Position numbers and translations under genes: made by a program | Assembly (NCBI GenBank): GCA_021770825.1 | Contig: JAETQD010000011.1 | Coordinates: 58,255-122,254 of the forward strand | DNA length: 64,000 nt | Source of the DNA: Clostridium sp. | Lineage (GTDB): Bacteria > Bacillota > Clostridia > Lachnospirales > Lachnospiraceae | Reading direction: 5' to 3' | The notes under the pieces: generated by a model | What the model saw: only the letters and a program-made list of their open reading frames with translations | Databases searched by the model: none | Told to the model about the DNA's origin: nothing | Shown here: positions 1 through 7,253 of the stretch, piece by piece | Position numbering within the stretch: the stretch's first letter is position 1 | Layout: the number at the start of each line of letters is the position of its first letter

Positions 1-403
1 TGCGAAGTTCACGGCTTAAAACCTGAATGATGGGAGAATTGCCGCCGTGGCAGTTCAGCATGGCGATTTTCCTGAACCCATGGTGATGGAGGCCTTTGCA
101 GATATCATAAAGCATATGATAGAACGTATCCGGCTTTAAGGTGATGGAGCCGCAGAAATTAATATGCTCTGTGCTGAGTCCCACAGGAATGGGCGGAAAA
201 ATAAGCATGGGATAATCAGGGATTTCCCTGTCCAGGGCTTCCTTGATTCTCCTGGCTGTCGCCTCGGAGATGATTTCATCCGTTCCCAGCGGACACTGGT
301 TTCCATGCTGCTCCAGGGCGCCAATGGGAATCATCACCACGGTTTCTTCCTTATTAACAGCTTCCATTTCCAGTCTTGTCAGCTCTCTGTAATACTGTAC
401 CAT
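1..403 (-). CDS. Creatininase-family amidohydrolase (partial, 3' end outside window)
   Basis: The reading frame opens with ATG at 403 behind an AGGAGC ribosome site and runs off the left edge of the window, so about 134 N-terminal residues are visible. They carry the creatininase-family metal signature GALEQHG (Glu31, His33), then GTDE (Asp42), and further on NCHGGN (residues 117-122), all typical of this Zn/Mn amidohydrolase fold. The family includes creatinine amidohydrolase, the FAPy deformylase ArfB of archaeal riboflavin synthesis and MftE, so the substrate cannot be read from this fragment. It begins 22 bases after ribU and has no visible promoter of its own, so it is probably transcribed from the FMN riboswitch promoter. 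That makes a flavin-related role attractive, but this is inference. Family assignment is firm; function is not. Confidence 0.85.
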   Translation of the reverse strand, partial: MVQYYRELTRLEMEAVNKEETVVMIPIGALEQHGNQCPLGTDEIISEATARRIKEALDREIPDYPMLIFPPIPVGLSTEHINFCGSITLKPDTFYHMLYDICKGLHHHGFRKIAMLNCHGGNSPIIQVLSRELR

Positions 404-425
404 ACTTCGCTCCTGCCCTTACCTG

Positions 426-1061
426 TTATTTCGCTGCGGTTCTGGCTCCCGGCACGGATGCACCGGAATGAAGAATCACGCTGACACGCTTATATACAAG
501 CGCCGTAATGAAAGCGTTCAGACCGCACTTTAACAGGTTGAACGGCACAATGGCAAACAGAGCGAAGGTATAAATATCTTTGATTGCCGGGTTGATGGCT
601 GTTCCCATGGCGATAATGCTTTCCACGTTGCCAAACATCAGCTTTGCGTAGGTGGGAATTGTCAGGAAGCAGTTTACAAACACAGCAGCCACAATCGCAC
701 ATACGATGGAAAGGCCCAGGCCGCGGATTGCAGTCTTTCTTGTTTTGTTTTTCTGGTAAAGGATGGATGCCGGGAGAACAAAGGCACAGCCGCCGATGAA
801 GTTTCCAAGGTCACCCACATACATGGTTGAGGTTCCCTGGGTAATAATCTTCAAAATGTTTTTCACCAGCTCCATTAATACTGCCGGAACCGGGCCCAAG
901 GCAAAAGCGCCAATTAAAATCGGAGTCTCTGCAAAATCCAGCTTATAGAACGGCGGCGCAAAGGGAACGGAAATCTGGAATCCCTCCAGTACGGCCGCCA
1001 GAGCGCCGAACATACCGATTAACACAACATTTCTTACATTTAAGACTTTGTTTTGGTTCAT
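426..1061 (-). CDS. ribU: Riboflavin ECF transporter S component RibU
   Basis: This 211-residue, highly hydrophobic protein is the substrate-binding membrane component of an energy-coupling-factor importer for riboflavin. It would work with a shared EcfAA'T module that is not encoded in this window. The family signature is clear: FYKLDFAETPILIGAF (around residues 38-53) followed by ALGPVPAVLMELVKNILK and GTSTMYVGDLGNFIGG. About six membrane helices are visible. The start at 1061 follows a GGAGGAAAC ribosome site. The gene lies directly downstream of an FMN riboswitch and intrinsic terminator, which confirms the flavin assignment: import is shut off when FMN is plentiful. The creatininase-family gene follows 22 bases later. 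Confidence 0.93.
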   Translation of the reverse strand: MNQNKVLNVRNVVLIGMFGALAAVLEGFQISVPFAPPFYKLDFAETPILIGAFALGPVPAVLMELVKNILKIITQGTSTMYVGDLGNFIGGCAFVLPASILYQKNKTRKTAIRGLGLSIVCAIVAAVFVNCFLTIPTYAKLMFGNVESIIAMGTAINPAIKDIYTFALFAIVPFNLLKCGLNAFITALVYKRVSVILHSGASVPGARTAAK

Positions 1062-1168
1062 TTTTGTTTCCTCCTTGTATTGATGTCCTTCTTGCTGTAC
1101 ATAACATACAGAGGAATTGCGGCCCGGGAAATCACCTGTCTCCCCATCCGGCCGGTTTTAAGGGAAAC

Positions 1169-1201
1169 AAAAAACCTCGGACCAATACAAAAAGTCCGAG
1201 G
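1169..1201 (-). terminator. Riboswitch-controlled intrinsic terminator
   Basis: On the minus strand a 9-bp stem CCTCGGACT/GGTCCGAGG-type hairpin (1175-1201) is followed by a run of U (1174-1169). It lies between the FMN aptamer and ribU, exactly where the expression platform of a transcription-attenuating riboswitch should be. Confidence 0.88.
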
Positions 1202-1221
1202 CTGATACTCCTGTCACACAA

Positions 1222-1335
1222 TTTCTTCTCTCATCCAGACTATACTGTCGGTTTTGGAATTTCACCAAATCAGCTGCAAAAAGCAGGTCGCGGACTATCA
1301 CCGCCGGTGGGGAATTGCACCCCGCCCCGAAGAAC
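1222..1335 (-). promoter_or_regulatory. FMN riboswitch (RFN element)
   Basis: Read on the minus strand, the segment starts TTCTTCGGGGC, continues with the conserved blocks GGGGTGCAATTCCCCACC, GGCGGTGATAGTCCGCGA and GATTTGGTGAAATTCC, and closes with CCGACAGTATAGTCTGG and GATGAGAGAAGAA. These are the sequence blocks of the RFN element in the correct order, with the first and last strands pairing as P1. It precedes ribU and a terminator, so FMN binding should stop transcription. Confidence 0.96.
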
Positions 1336-1354
1336 AATTTTTAATTTCGTAGTC

Positions 1355-1383
1355 ATTATAAACCATTATGCGCTGATATGCAA
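1355..1383 (-). promoter_or_regulatory. Promoter of the ribU transcript
   Basis: On the minus strand TTGCAT (1383-1378) and TATAAT (1360-1355) are separated by 17 bases, a good vegetative promoter. It sits just after the end of pdxA2, so ribU is transcribed separately from the sugar-acid operon. Confidence 0.75.
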
Positions 1384-1393
1384 GTATATTTTT

Positions 1394-2428
1394 CTATTTC
1401 CGGTTCTCCGCAAACATCACTGCATATTCAATGGAATTTCTAAGGCTCAGCTCGCTGGCGCTTCCGGTTCCTGCCTGATCAAAAGCGGTTCCATGGTCCA
1501 CGGAAACGCGGATGATCGGAAGGCCCAGGGTAATGTTCACGCCTGCCACAGCATCCCAGGCTTTGGCTTCCTGGTTGTATACGAAGCCCACCACCTTCAG
1601 AGGAATATGTCCCTGGTCATGGTACATGGCGACCACAATGTCATACCAGCCGCCCCGTGCTTTAGAGAAAACCGTATCCGGCGGAACGGGACCCTCGGCA
1701 AGAATTCCCTCGCCCTTTGCCGCTTCAATGGCCGGAATGATCTCGTCAATCTCTTCTCTTCCGAACAGACCATGCTCTCCGCTGTGAGGATTTAAGCCTG
1801 CAACGCCAATCTTCGGTTTCTCGATTCCCATTTCACGGCAGGCCTTGTCTGCAATCCGAATCACGTCCAGAACTCTCTGCTTCTTCACCCGGTCACAGGC
1901 TTCCCTTAAGGAAACATGAGTGGAAACATGAACCACCCGAAGGTTTTCATGGGCCAGCATCATGGTATAGTTTTTCGTTCCTGTGAAATCCGCATAAATT
2001 TCCGTATGACCGGAATAGTGATGTCCGGCCAGGTTCACGGCTTCCTTATTAAATGCATTGGTGACAGTGGCATCCACCTTGCCCTCCATGGCAAGTTCAA
2101 TAACCTTTTTCACATACTGGAAAGCTGCGTCTCCGCACATGGCGGACACCTCGCCGCGCTTTAATTTTGACAAATCCACAAGCCCCATATCCAGAACATC
2201 AATGGTTCCATACGTAAACAGGGCATCCTCAACCTTCTGGATGGCATGGATTTTAAGCTCCTGATGTCCCACGATAGGCAAGGCCGCCTCCATCACGCAG
2301 GCGTCTCCTACCACAAGCGGCCGGCACTTTTTAAAAAGTGCCGGATCCGCAAAGGCTTTCACTGTAATCTCCGGGCCAATGCTGGCCGGGTCTCCCATGG
2401 TGATACCAATAATTTTAAGCGTATTCAT
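1394..2428 (-). CDS. pdxA2: PdxA2-type 4-phospho-acid dehydrogenase (decarboxylating)
   Basis: The 344-residue product belongs to the PdxA family of NAD-dependent 4-hydroxythreonine-4-phosphate dehydrogenases: it has ITMGDPASIGPEI near the N-terminus, the metal-ligand region GHYSGHTEIYADFTG and the C-terminal HDQGHIPLK segment. In vitamin B6 synthesis PdxA acts with PdxJ, which is absent here. The PdxA2 subgroup instead oxidises and decarboxylates 4-phospho-D-threonate or 4-phospho-D-erythronate to dihydroxyacetone phosphate, with a DUF1537 kinase as partner. Such a kinase is the first gene of this operon, so the PdxA2 role is preferred. ATG at 2428 follows AGGAGAAAGT; a longer frame to 2476 lacks a ribosome site. 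It is the last gene of the operon, 50 bases after the permease. Confidence 0.85.
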   Translation of the reverse strand: MNTLKIIGITMGDPASIGPEITVKAFADPALFKKCRPLVVGDACVMEAALPIVGHQELKIHAIQKVEDALFTYGTIDVLDMGLVDLSKLKRGEVSAMCGDAAFQYVKKVIELAMEGKVDATVTNAFNKEAVNLAGHHYSGHTEIYADFTGTKNYTMMLAHENLRVVHVSTHVSLREACDRVKKQRVLDVIRIADKACREMGIEKPKIGVAGLNPHSGEHGLFGREEIDEIIPAIEAAKGEGILAEGPVPPDTVFSKARGGWYDIVVAMYHDQGHIPLKVVGFVYNQEAKAWDAVAGVNITLGLPIIRVSVDHGTAFDQAGTGSASELSLRNSIEYAVMFAENRK

Positions 2429-2478
2429 ACTTTCTCCTGTTTTATGCTTTCGCACGTACCTGTTCAGTACCTTCACAG

Positions 2479-3432
2479 TTACTTGGCGCGTTTCTTTTCC
2501 TCAACCTTATGCAGGTATGTGACAAGAATCGGACAGAATACGGCAGTCACGATAATAGCTGCTGTAATCTGAGCGGTTGCCGCTTCAGAAACAGCCAGAA
2601 GAGTGGCGTCTACGGCTGCCACGGCTGCCGGAGTTGCTGCTGCGTTGCCTGCAGTGGTTCCGATTGCAGCTCCCACCTCCGGATGGTCCATCTTAAGGAG
2701 CTTGTATACCAGATATCCGCCGAGACCTGTAATTAAGGTACAGCTCACACCCAGAATGATTCCGGGGCCGCCTGCTTTGATTAAGTTGATAATGTTAAGA
2801 CCTGCTCCCAGCGGGAATGCAAAGAAAGGAATTAACATCGTAGCGCCGGGCTCGCAGAACTTCCGGATATCTTCATCCAGATTTCCGAGAATACATCCAA
2901 CAATAACCGGAACGATACATCCAATCAGTACGGAAAGCGGAATCTTTGCCACTCCGGCGGCACCAAGGGCAACCATGGTGAAGAACGGGCCGTCATTGAT
3001 GGAGAGAATGGATACGGCGCCTACGTCTGTGGCGTCTCCATACTCACCTGCCAGAGCTGCATACAGTCCTCCGTTGGAGTTGGCCAGTGCGCCAACAATT
3101 GCCAGTGTGGAAAGTCCAAGGAAGCCCTTTTCACCAAACAGCTTTCCGCAGATAATACCAATGATAATTCCCAGAAGGACCTTCACGCAGGTAATCACAA
3201 CTCCTTTATATACTGTAACACCTGCACGCTTAAAGTCAATGGTTGTTGCATTACAGAAGATAAAAACTGCAAGAATCGGCATTGCGCCGGACTTCCACAG
3301 ATATGTGGTAAAGGTTCCATCGAAAACAGGCCATACACTGTTTCCGAAAAATGTATTAATAATTGCACCCAGAAGAAGCGGTACTACCATCAGTCCTCCC
3401 GGTATTTTCTTAACGGACTGTAAAATTTTCAT
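2479..3432 (-). CDS. kdgT: KdgT-type sugar-acid permease
   Basis: This 317-residue, almost entirely hydrophobic protein matches the 2-keto-3-deoxygluconate permease family (about ten membrane helices), with typical stretches such as KKIPGGLMVVPLLLGAIINT at the start, GALANSNGGLYAALAGEYGD mid-protein and GTTAGNAAATPAAVAA near the end. The family imports small sugar acids by proton symport. In this operon the likely substrate is the four-carbon acid handled by the neighbouring kinase and dehydrogenase rather than KDG itself, since no KDG kinase or aldolase is nearby. It lies 12 bases downstream of the glycerate kinase gene. Confidence 0.88.
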   Translation of the reverse strand: MKILQSVKKIPGGLMVVPLLLGAIINTFFGNSVWPVFDGTFTTYLWKSGAMPILAVFIFCNATTIDFKRAGVTVYKGVVITCVKVLLGIIIGIICGKLFGEKGFLGLSTLAIVGALANSNGGLYAALAGEYGDATDVGAVSILSINDGPFFTMVALGAAGVAKIPLSVLIGCIVPVIVGCILGNLDEDIRKFCEPGATMLIPFFAFPLGAGLNIINLIKAGGPGIILGVSCTLITGLGGYLVYKLLKMDHPEVGAAIGTTAGNAAATPAAVAAVDATLLAVSEAATAQITAAIIVTAVFCPILVTYLHKVEEKKRAK

Positions 3433-3444
3433 ATGTGTTCCCCC

Positions 3445-4575
3445 TTATTTTGCTGCAAGCAGCCGTAAAATATTATCTGCTGTGTATGCGAGATTTGCCT
3501 CGCTGTGATGTCTGCTGACGGAAAAATCCTGCGGAAGCCTGTTGATCGGGAATACCGCAGTTACTCCCATTTCGTAAGCCTTTTCGATTTCACTGTCATC
3601 GGCTCCGCCTACCACTGCAATCACGCGCTTTTTCTGCTTTTTCGCCCGTTCTGCGATTCCGATTACCACCTTGCCTCTCAGGCTCTGGGAGTCCAGCTTT
3701 CCCTCTCCGGTAAAGATGTAGTCTGCATCCTGAATCATCTGGTCAAACCGCACCGTGTCGAGAACCGTCTGGATTCCCATCTGCAGTCTGGAACCAAAGA
3801 ACGCGATCATTCCCGCTCCCATGGCTCCGGCCGCTCCGGTTCCCGGTGTCTCGCTGATATCGTTCCCTGTTGTTTCTGCAATGACCTTTGCCAGGTTCTT
3901 TATGCCCTCATCTAACTCCAGAACCATGGCCGGGTCGGCCCCTTTCTGCGGTCCGAAAATATGAGAAGCGCCCGTCGGGCCATACATGGGATTGTCGATA
4001 TCGCACATGGTCACGATTTCAATTCCCTTTAAGGCCGGATTTTTTCCGCTTAAATCAATTTTAGCAATATTTTTTGTGGTTCCGCCTGTGGGAATAAATT
4101 CCTCCCCGGCTTCATTATAGAATTTTACACCCACGGCTGCCGCCGCGCCGCAGCCGCCGTCGTTGGTGCTGGATCCGCCGAGACCCACAATAATCTTTTT
4201 CACGCCGGTTCCGGCAGCCGCAAGAATCAACTGTCCCACGCCGTAGGTTGTGGTAAGACGCGGGTCTTTTCTGTCCTCCACCAGCGGAAGTCCGGCACAG
4301 GAAGCCATCTCGATCACTGCGGTTTCCCCGTTATCAATCAGACCGAAATAGGATTCCATGTCCTCAAAATACGGATTCTTTACGGTGACCGTTTTCTTTT
4401 CGCCGCCCACTGCGGTAATAAATGCGTCCACGGAACCTTCTCCGCCATCCGCAACAGGTACGGAAACGGTCTCACTTCCCGGAAAATATTTTTTTACCTT
4501 CTCGTCGAGAATTCCACAGATCTGTGTAGAACTCAGAGTTCCTTTAAAGGAATCGGGAATCAGTATAAATTTCAT
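3445..4575 (-). CDS. Glycerate kinase (GarK/GlxK family)
   Basis: A 376-residue member of glycerate kinase family 1, usual length about 375-380. The N-terminus ILIPDSFKGTLSS, the segment VPVADGGEGSVDAF and GLGGSSTNDGGCGAA are family hallmarks. These enzymes phosphorylate D-glycerate to 2- or 3-phosphoglycerate with ATP. In this operon it may process glycerate released from the substrate or a side product; alternatively it could accept a related four-carbon acid. It sits between the LarA-family gene and the permease, with 18 and 12 bases of spacing, so it is surely cotranscribed. Confidence 0.9.
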   Translation of the reverse strand: MKFILIPDSFKGTLSSTQICGILDEKVKKYFPGSETVSVPVADGGEGSVDAFITAVGGEKKTVTVKNPYFEDMESYFGLIDNGETAVIEMASCAGLPLVEDRKDPRLTTTYGVGQLILAAAGTGVKKIIVGLGGSSTNDGGCGAAAAVGVKFYNEAGEEFIPTGGTTKNIAKIDLSGKNPALKGIEIVTMCDIDNPMYGPTGASHIFGPQKGADPAMVLELDEGIKNLAKVIAETTGNDISETPGTGAAGAMGAGMIAFFGSRLQMGIQTVLDTVRFDQMIQDADYIFTGEGKLDSQSLRGKVVIGIAERAKKQKKRVIAVVGGADDSEIEKAYEMGVTAVFPINRLPQDFSVSRHHSEANLAYTADNILRLLAAK

Positions 4576-4593
4576 GTCCTCTTTCCTCTTTCC

Positions 4594-5871
4594 TTATTCT
4601 CTTACAATAACAGATACGCCATCCGGAATTACGGTTACGGTATAGTCTTCTTTCTTTACGATTTCCTTTGCCTTTTCCATGGCCTCTTCCATGCTGTGGG
4701 CCGGAATCATATGTAAATCCTCCACCAGCTGATCGTCACAGGAGGAAATGAAGATTACCGTTGCCTTTAAGAGCAGTCTGGCAAAAATCTGGGACTGCCA
4801 CTGGTCGATGATGGTCTCCTCCGGTTTTCTGTCCAGGAAGGTCTTCATCATGCGGTTTAAGTCTTTTTCGTCCCGGAAGGTCTCATGGAAATATTTTCCG
4901 CCATGTCCGTCGGAGGCCTTGGAAAGCATGATGATCACGCCGCCTTCCTTTACGGTTGCCTCTGCGGCTGTCATTCCCTTTACAGACTGGTAAATGTTCT
5001 GGTCAAGCGGATAGCCGCCGTTGGTGGAAATTACGATATCTGCCGGAACTGCATCCACCTGGCACTTGGAGGCAAGGAATTCCCTTCCGACTCTGTGGGC
5101 CAGATCGCAGTCGCCTGCAACGGCAAAGATCGGGTCATGGTTTGCGTCAATAACCACATTGATGATGAAATCCAGTCTGGCTGCCCTTGCCGCATAGAGC
5201 ATGTCGTTGTGAATCGGATTTCCCTCGATCACTCCGGTTCTCGCATGGGGGTCTGCAATGAAAGCCGAATTGTGATTGTACATAACGGTCTCACGGCTTG
5301 CCACTCCCGGAAGGACGCTCTTTCTTCCGCCGGAGAAGCCAGCGAAGAAGTGGGGCTCAATGAAGCCCTCGGCCACCAGCAGGTCTGCCTCAACAGCGAG
5401 GCGGTTCACAATCAGGTTTCCGCCGGAGGGGAGCTTACCAAGGTATACCATGTTGTCCTTATCATCGCAGTCATGGACGATAATGGTCTCATTTTTCATG
5501 ATTTCCGGTCCGAATTTTGCTTCCAGTTCTTCCCGTGTGGTCTCTCTGTGAAGTCCTGTGGAAATCAGGATTGTGATTTCTGCATCCGGGTTGCCCTTTC
5601 TGATTTCTTTTAATAATAGAGGCATAATAATATGGCTGGGAACCGGTCTTGTGTGGTCAGAAGAAATCACAACGATTTTCTTTTTTCCAACTGCCATATC
5701 GCAGAGTCTCGGACTTCCGATTGGATGTTCTAAAGCGTCCTGAACCAGCTCTGCCCCGCTTTTCGGCGCCTGATAGCTGTGAAGCTCTGATAAAAGGACT
5801 CCAGCAAGATGGCTGTCTTCAATTTCCGCTTTCAGCTTTTCTTTTCCGTAAGGTAATAAAAATTCTTTCAT
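4594..5871 (-). CDS. LarA-family nickel-pincer racemase/epimerase
   Basis: The 425-residue product has the length and layout of lactate racemase LarA (DUF2088). The conserved HDCDDKDNMVYLG (first catalytic His region), EPHFFAGFSGGRKSVLPG (catalytic His and the Lys that carries the pincer cofactor) and MYNHNSAFIADPHA segments are all present, so it should be active. LarA enzymes interconvert 2-hydroxyacid stereoisomers using a nickel-pincer nucleotide made by LarB, LarC and LarE, none of which is in this window. The operon context suggests the substrate is a sugar acid such as threonate/erythronate rather than lactate. ATG at 5871 follows GGAGGATACATA; an upstream in-frame extension to 5937 overlaps the previous gene and lacks a ribosome site. 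Confidence 0.88.
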   Translation of the reverse strand: MKEFLLPYGKEKLKAEIEDSHLAGVLLSELHSYQAPKSGAELVQDALEHPIGSPRLCDMAVGKKKIVVISSDHTRPVPSHIIMPLLLKEIRKGNPDAEITILISTGLHRETTREELEAKFGPEIMKNETIIVHDCDDKDNMVYLGKLPSGGNLIVNRLAVEADLLVAEGFIEPHFFAGFSGGRKSVLPGVASRETVMYNHNSAFIADPHARTGVIEGNPIHNDMLYAARAARLDFIINVVIDANHDPIFAVAGDCDLAHRVGREFLASKCQVDAVPADIVISTNGGYPLDQNIYQSVKGMTAAEATVKEGGVIIMLSKASDGHGGKYFHETFRDEKDLNRMMKTFLDRKPEETIIDQWQSQIFARLLLKATVIFISSCDDQLVEDLHMIPAHSMEEAMEKAKEIVKKEDYTVTVIPDGVSVIVRE

Positions 5872-5884
5872 TATGTATCCTCCT

Positions 5885-7108
5885 TTATTGCTTTTCCTTG
5901 ATTTTCCTGAGTGCGAAGGCGGCTGCATCCTCTGCACCGAAGGCCCCGGCCTTGGATACCAGCTTCAGCCCGTCAAAGGCTCCGCCCTTAATTTTTATCA
6001 TGGGAATTCCAACCAGAATCTCTGAGATAATCTCAGAGCCGTCCGCCTCCAGACTTCGTAAAAGCCCCAGAGCCGTATCGCCTCCGGTGAGAAAGACGCC
6101 GGAAACTCTGGCCGATTCCAGGACCTCCCTTGCCATGGTCCCCATCATTTCCCTGACATAATCACCCACTGCCGAAAAGCTCATTCCCAGTTTCTCTCCG
6201 GCTTCAATGGAAGTATCCAGCTCTTTTCTGTCATATGCCGTGTTGGTGAGGAGAATGGTATCCTCTCCGCGTTTTAAGGCTGCAATGGCCTCGTCCCGGT
6301 AACTGGCGGCCGCTTTTCTCCCCAGGAGAATGTCATGGACCGGAATTTTAACCAGCGTATATCCCTCTCGTTCACAGCGGTGCATCTGTTCATTGGTCAC
6401 AGAGCTCACACTGGCCACCACAGCAAAGGCCGGATCCGCAGGATTTTCTGTCTCCATCAGGCTGTCAGCAATTCCTGCCGAGCCGATATAGAGAGTTCTT
6501 TTTCTCTCTCGTTTAGCTGCACGGATAATCCGGTGCAAATCGTCATTGGTCTCCGCATCACATGCAAAAATTCTGCCGCCCTCGAAGGAAAATCCCACAT
6601 CGCGGACATCTGCCAGGCCTTTCAGAATAATGGGCTCCGTATAGGCCTTCGACAGCAGGCCATTTAAACGGTCTTCCGTCACAGGATTTTTCGGGTCTTT
6701 GGAAAGCTCTGTCTTACAGATCTCCTGTCCCTTCAAACGCTGGATTCCGCCCACAGTGGTACGGCCCATATCCGGATACGCCGGTGCAAAAATAATCAGT
6801 TCCGGTTTATAAGCCTCATCCACCGCCTTAACTTCCTCAGCAATATTTCCGCGCATGGTGGAATCAATTTTTTTAATCACATGGCCAAATCCTGAAAAAT
6901 CCACCAGCTTCAGCGAATCCTTGACTACCCGGTACGCCGTTTCGCTGTCAATGGTTCTGGATTCCGTATCAATTACAACAGACTTATCTGTGTCCAAAGG
7001 CTTTCCGGCAAACAGCACCTCTGTGGGATATCCGCGTCTGCAAAGCTGGACACCGGTATCGTTGGCCCCTGTAAAATCATCTGCTATAATCAGGTATCTC
7101 TTTTTCAC
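5885..7108 (-). CDS. DUF1537 four-carbon acid sugar kinase
   Basis: A 407-residue kinase of the DUF1537 (DtnK/DenK/OtnK) family. The N-terminal substrate domain starts YLIIADDFTGANDTGVQL, diagnostic for the family; the C-terminal nucleotide domain has GVFLTGGDTALGLLRSL and the closing GIPMIKIKGGAFDGLKLVSK. Members phosphorylate D-threonate, D-erythronate or oxo-tetronates at the 4-position; the paired PdxA2 then gives DHAP. The start is GTG at 7108, placed seven bases after a GGGGGG-rich ribosome site. It is the first gene of the operon, with a sigma-70-like promoter TTGAAA-17-TAAAAT (7203-7175) ahead of it. A palindrome lies in the leader. The exact stereochemistry of the substrate is unknown. 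Confidence 0.9.
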   Translation of the reverse strand: MKKRYLIIADDFTGANDTGVQLCRRGYPTEVLFAGKPLDTDKSVVIDTESRTIDSETAYRVVKDSLKLVDFSGFGHVIKKIDSTMRGNIAEEVKAVDEAYKPELIIFAPAYPDMGRTTVGGIQRLKGQEICKTELSKDPKNPVTEDRLNGLLSKAYTEPIILKGLADVRDVGFSFEGGRIFACDAETNDDLHRIIRAAKRERKRTLYIGSAGIADSLMETENPADPAFAVVASVSSVTNEQMHRCEREGYTLVKIPVHDILLGRKAAASYRDEAIAALKRGEDTILLTNTAYDRKELDTSIEAGEKLGMSFSAVGDYVREMMGTMAREVLESARVSGVFLTGGDTALGLLRSLEADGSEIISEILVGIPMIKIKGGAFDGLKLVSKAGAFGAEDAAAFALRKIKEKQ

Positions 7109-7126
7109 ATATTCACCCCCCTATGC

Positions 7127-7145
7127 ATGTTTCATTTTGAAACAT
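7127..7145. promoter_or_regulatory. 19-bp palindromic operator, site 1
   Basis: ATGTTTCATTTTGAAACAT is a perfect palindrome with 8-bp arms around TTT. It lies in the leader of the sugar-acid operon, downstream of its promoter. It shares 15 of 19 positions with the element at 7221-7239. Confidence 0.65.
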
Positions 7146-7174
7146 ATTTTTGCTTTCTCTATTCTATGTACCAG

Positions 7175-7203
7175 ATTTTACATAAATTCCCCTTGTTTTT
7201 CAA
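7175..7203 (-). promoter_or_regulatory. Promoter of the sugar-acid operon
   Basis: On the minus strand TTGAAA (7203-7198) and TAAAAT (7180-7175) are 17 bases apart. This is a vegetative, not a sigma-54, promoter. The -35 region overlaps that of the divergent regulator promoter and a CCCTTG/CAAGGG inverted repeat (7190-7206). Confidence 0.65.
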
Positions 7204-7220
7204 GGGTATTATGGTATAAT
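7193..7220 (+). promoter_or_regulatory. Promoter of the PrpR-N regulator gene
   Basis: TTGTTT (7193-7198) and TATAAT (7215-7220) are 16 bases apart, the latter preceded by TGG in extended -10 position. Transcription would start near 7227, inside the second palindrome. Confidence 0.65.
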
Positions 7221-7239
7221 ATGTTTAAATATGTAACAT
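7221..7239. promoter_or_regulatory. 19-bp palindromic operator, site 2
   Basis: ATGTTTAAATATGTAACAT lies directly after the -10 box of the regulator promoter and overlaps its expected start point. Same length and same ends (ATGTT...AACAT) as the site at 7127-7145, so probably bound by the same protein, consistent with autoregulation. Confidence 0.6.
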
Positions 7240-7253
7240 TTGAGAGGGGTTTT

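Noticed and set aside
1064..1795. Open frame of 243 codons on the plus strand
   Set aside because: It runs through the FMN riboswitch and terminator and antisense to pdxA2; no ribosome site or recognisable protein.
2603..3508. Open frame of 301 codons antisense to kdgT
   Set aside because: Shadow of a clear membrane protein gene; repeated Pro/Ser/Arg composition and no start signals.
7109..7253. Sigma-54 promoter for the sugar-acid operon
   Set aside because: TGGTAC occurs but no TTGCA follows at the right spacing, while a good TTGAAA-17-TAAAAT is present; the regulator also lacks GAFTGA.
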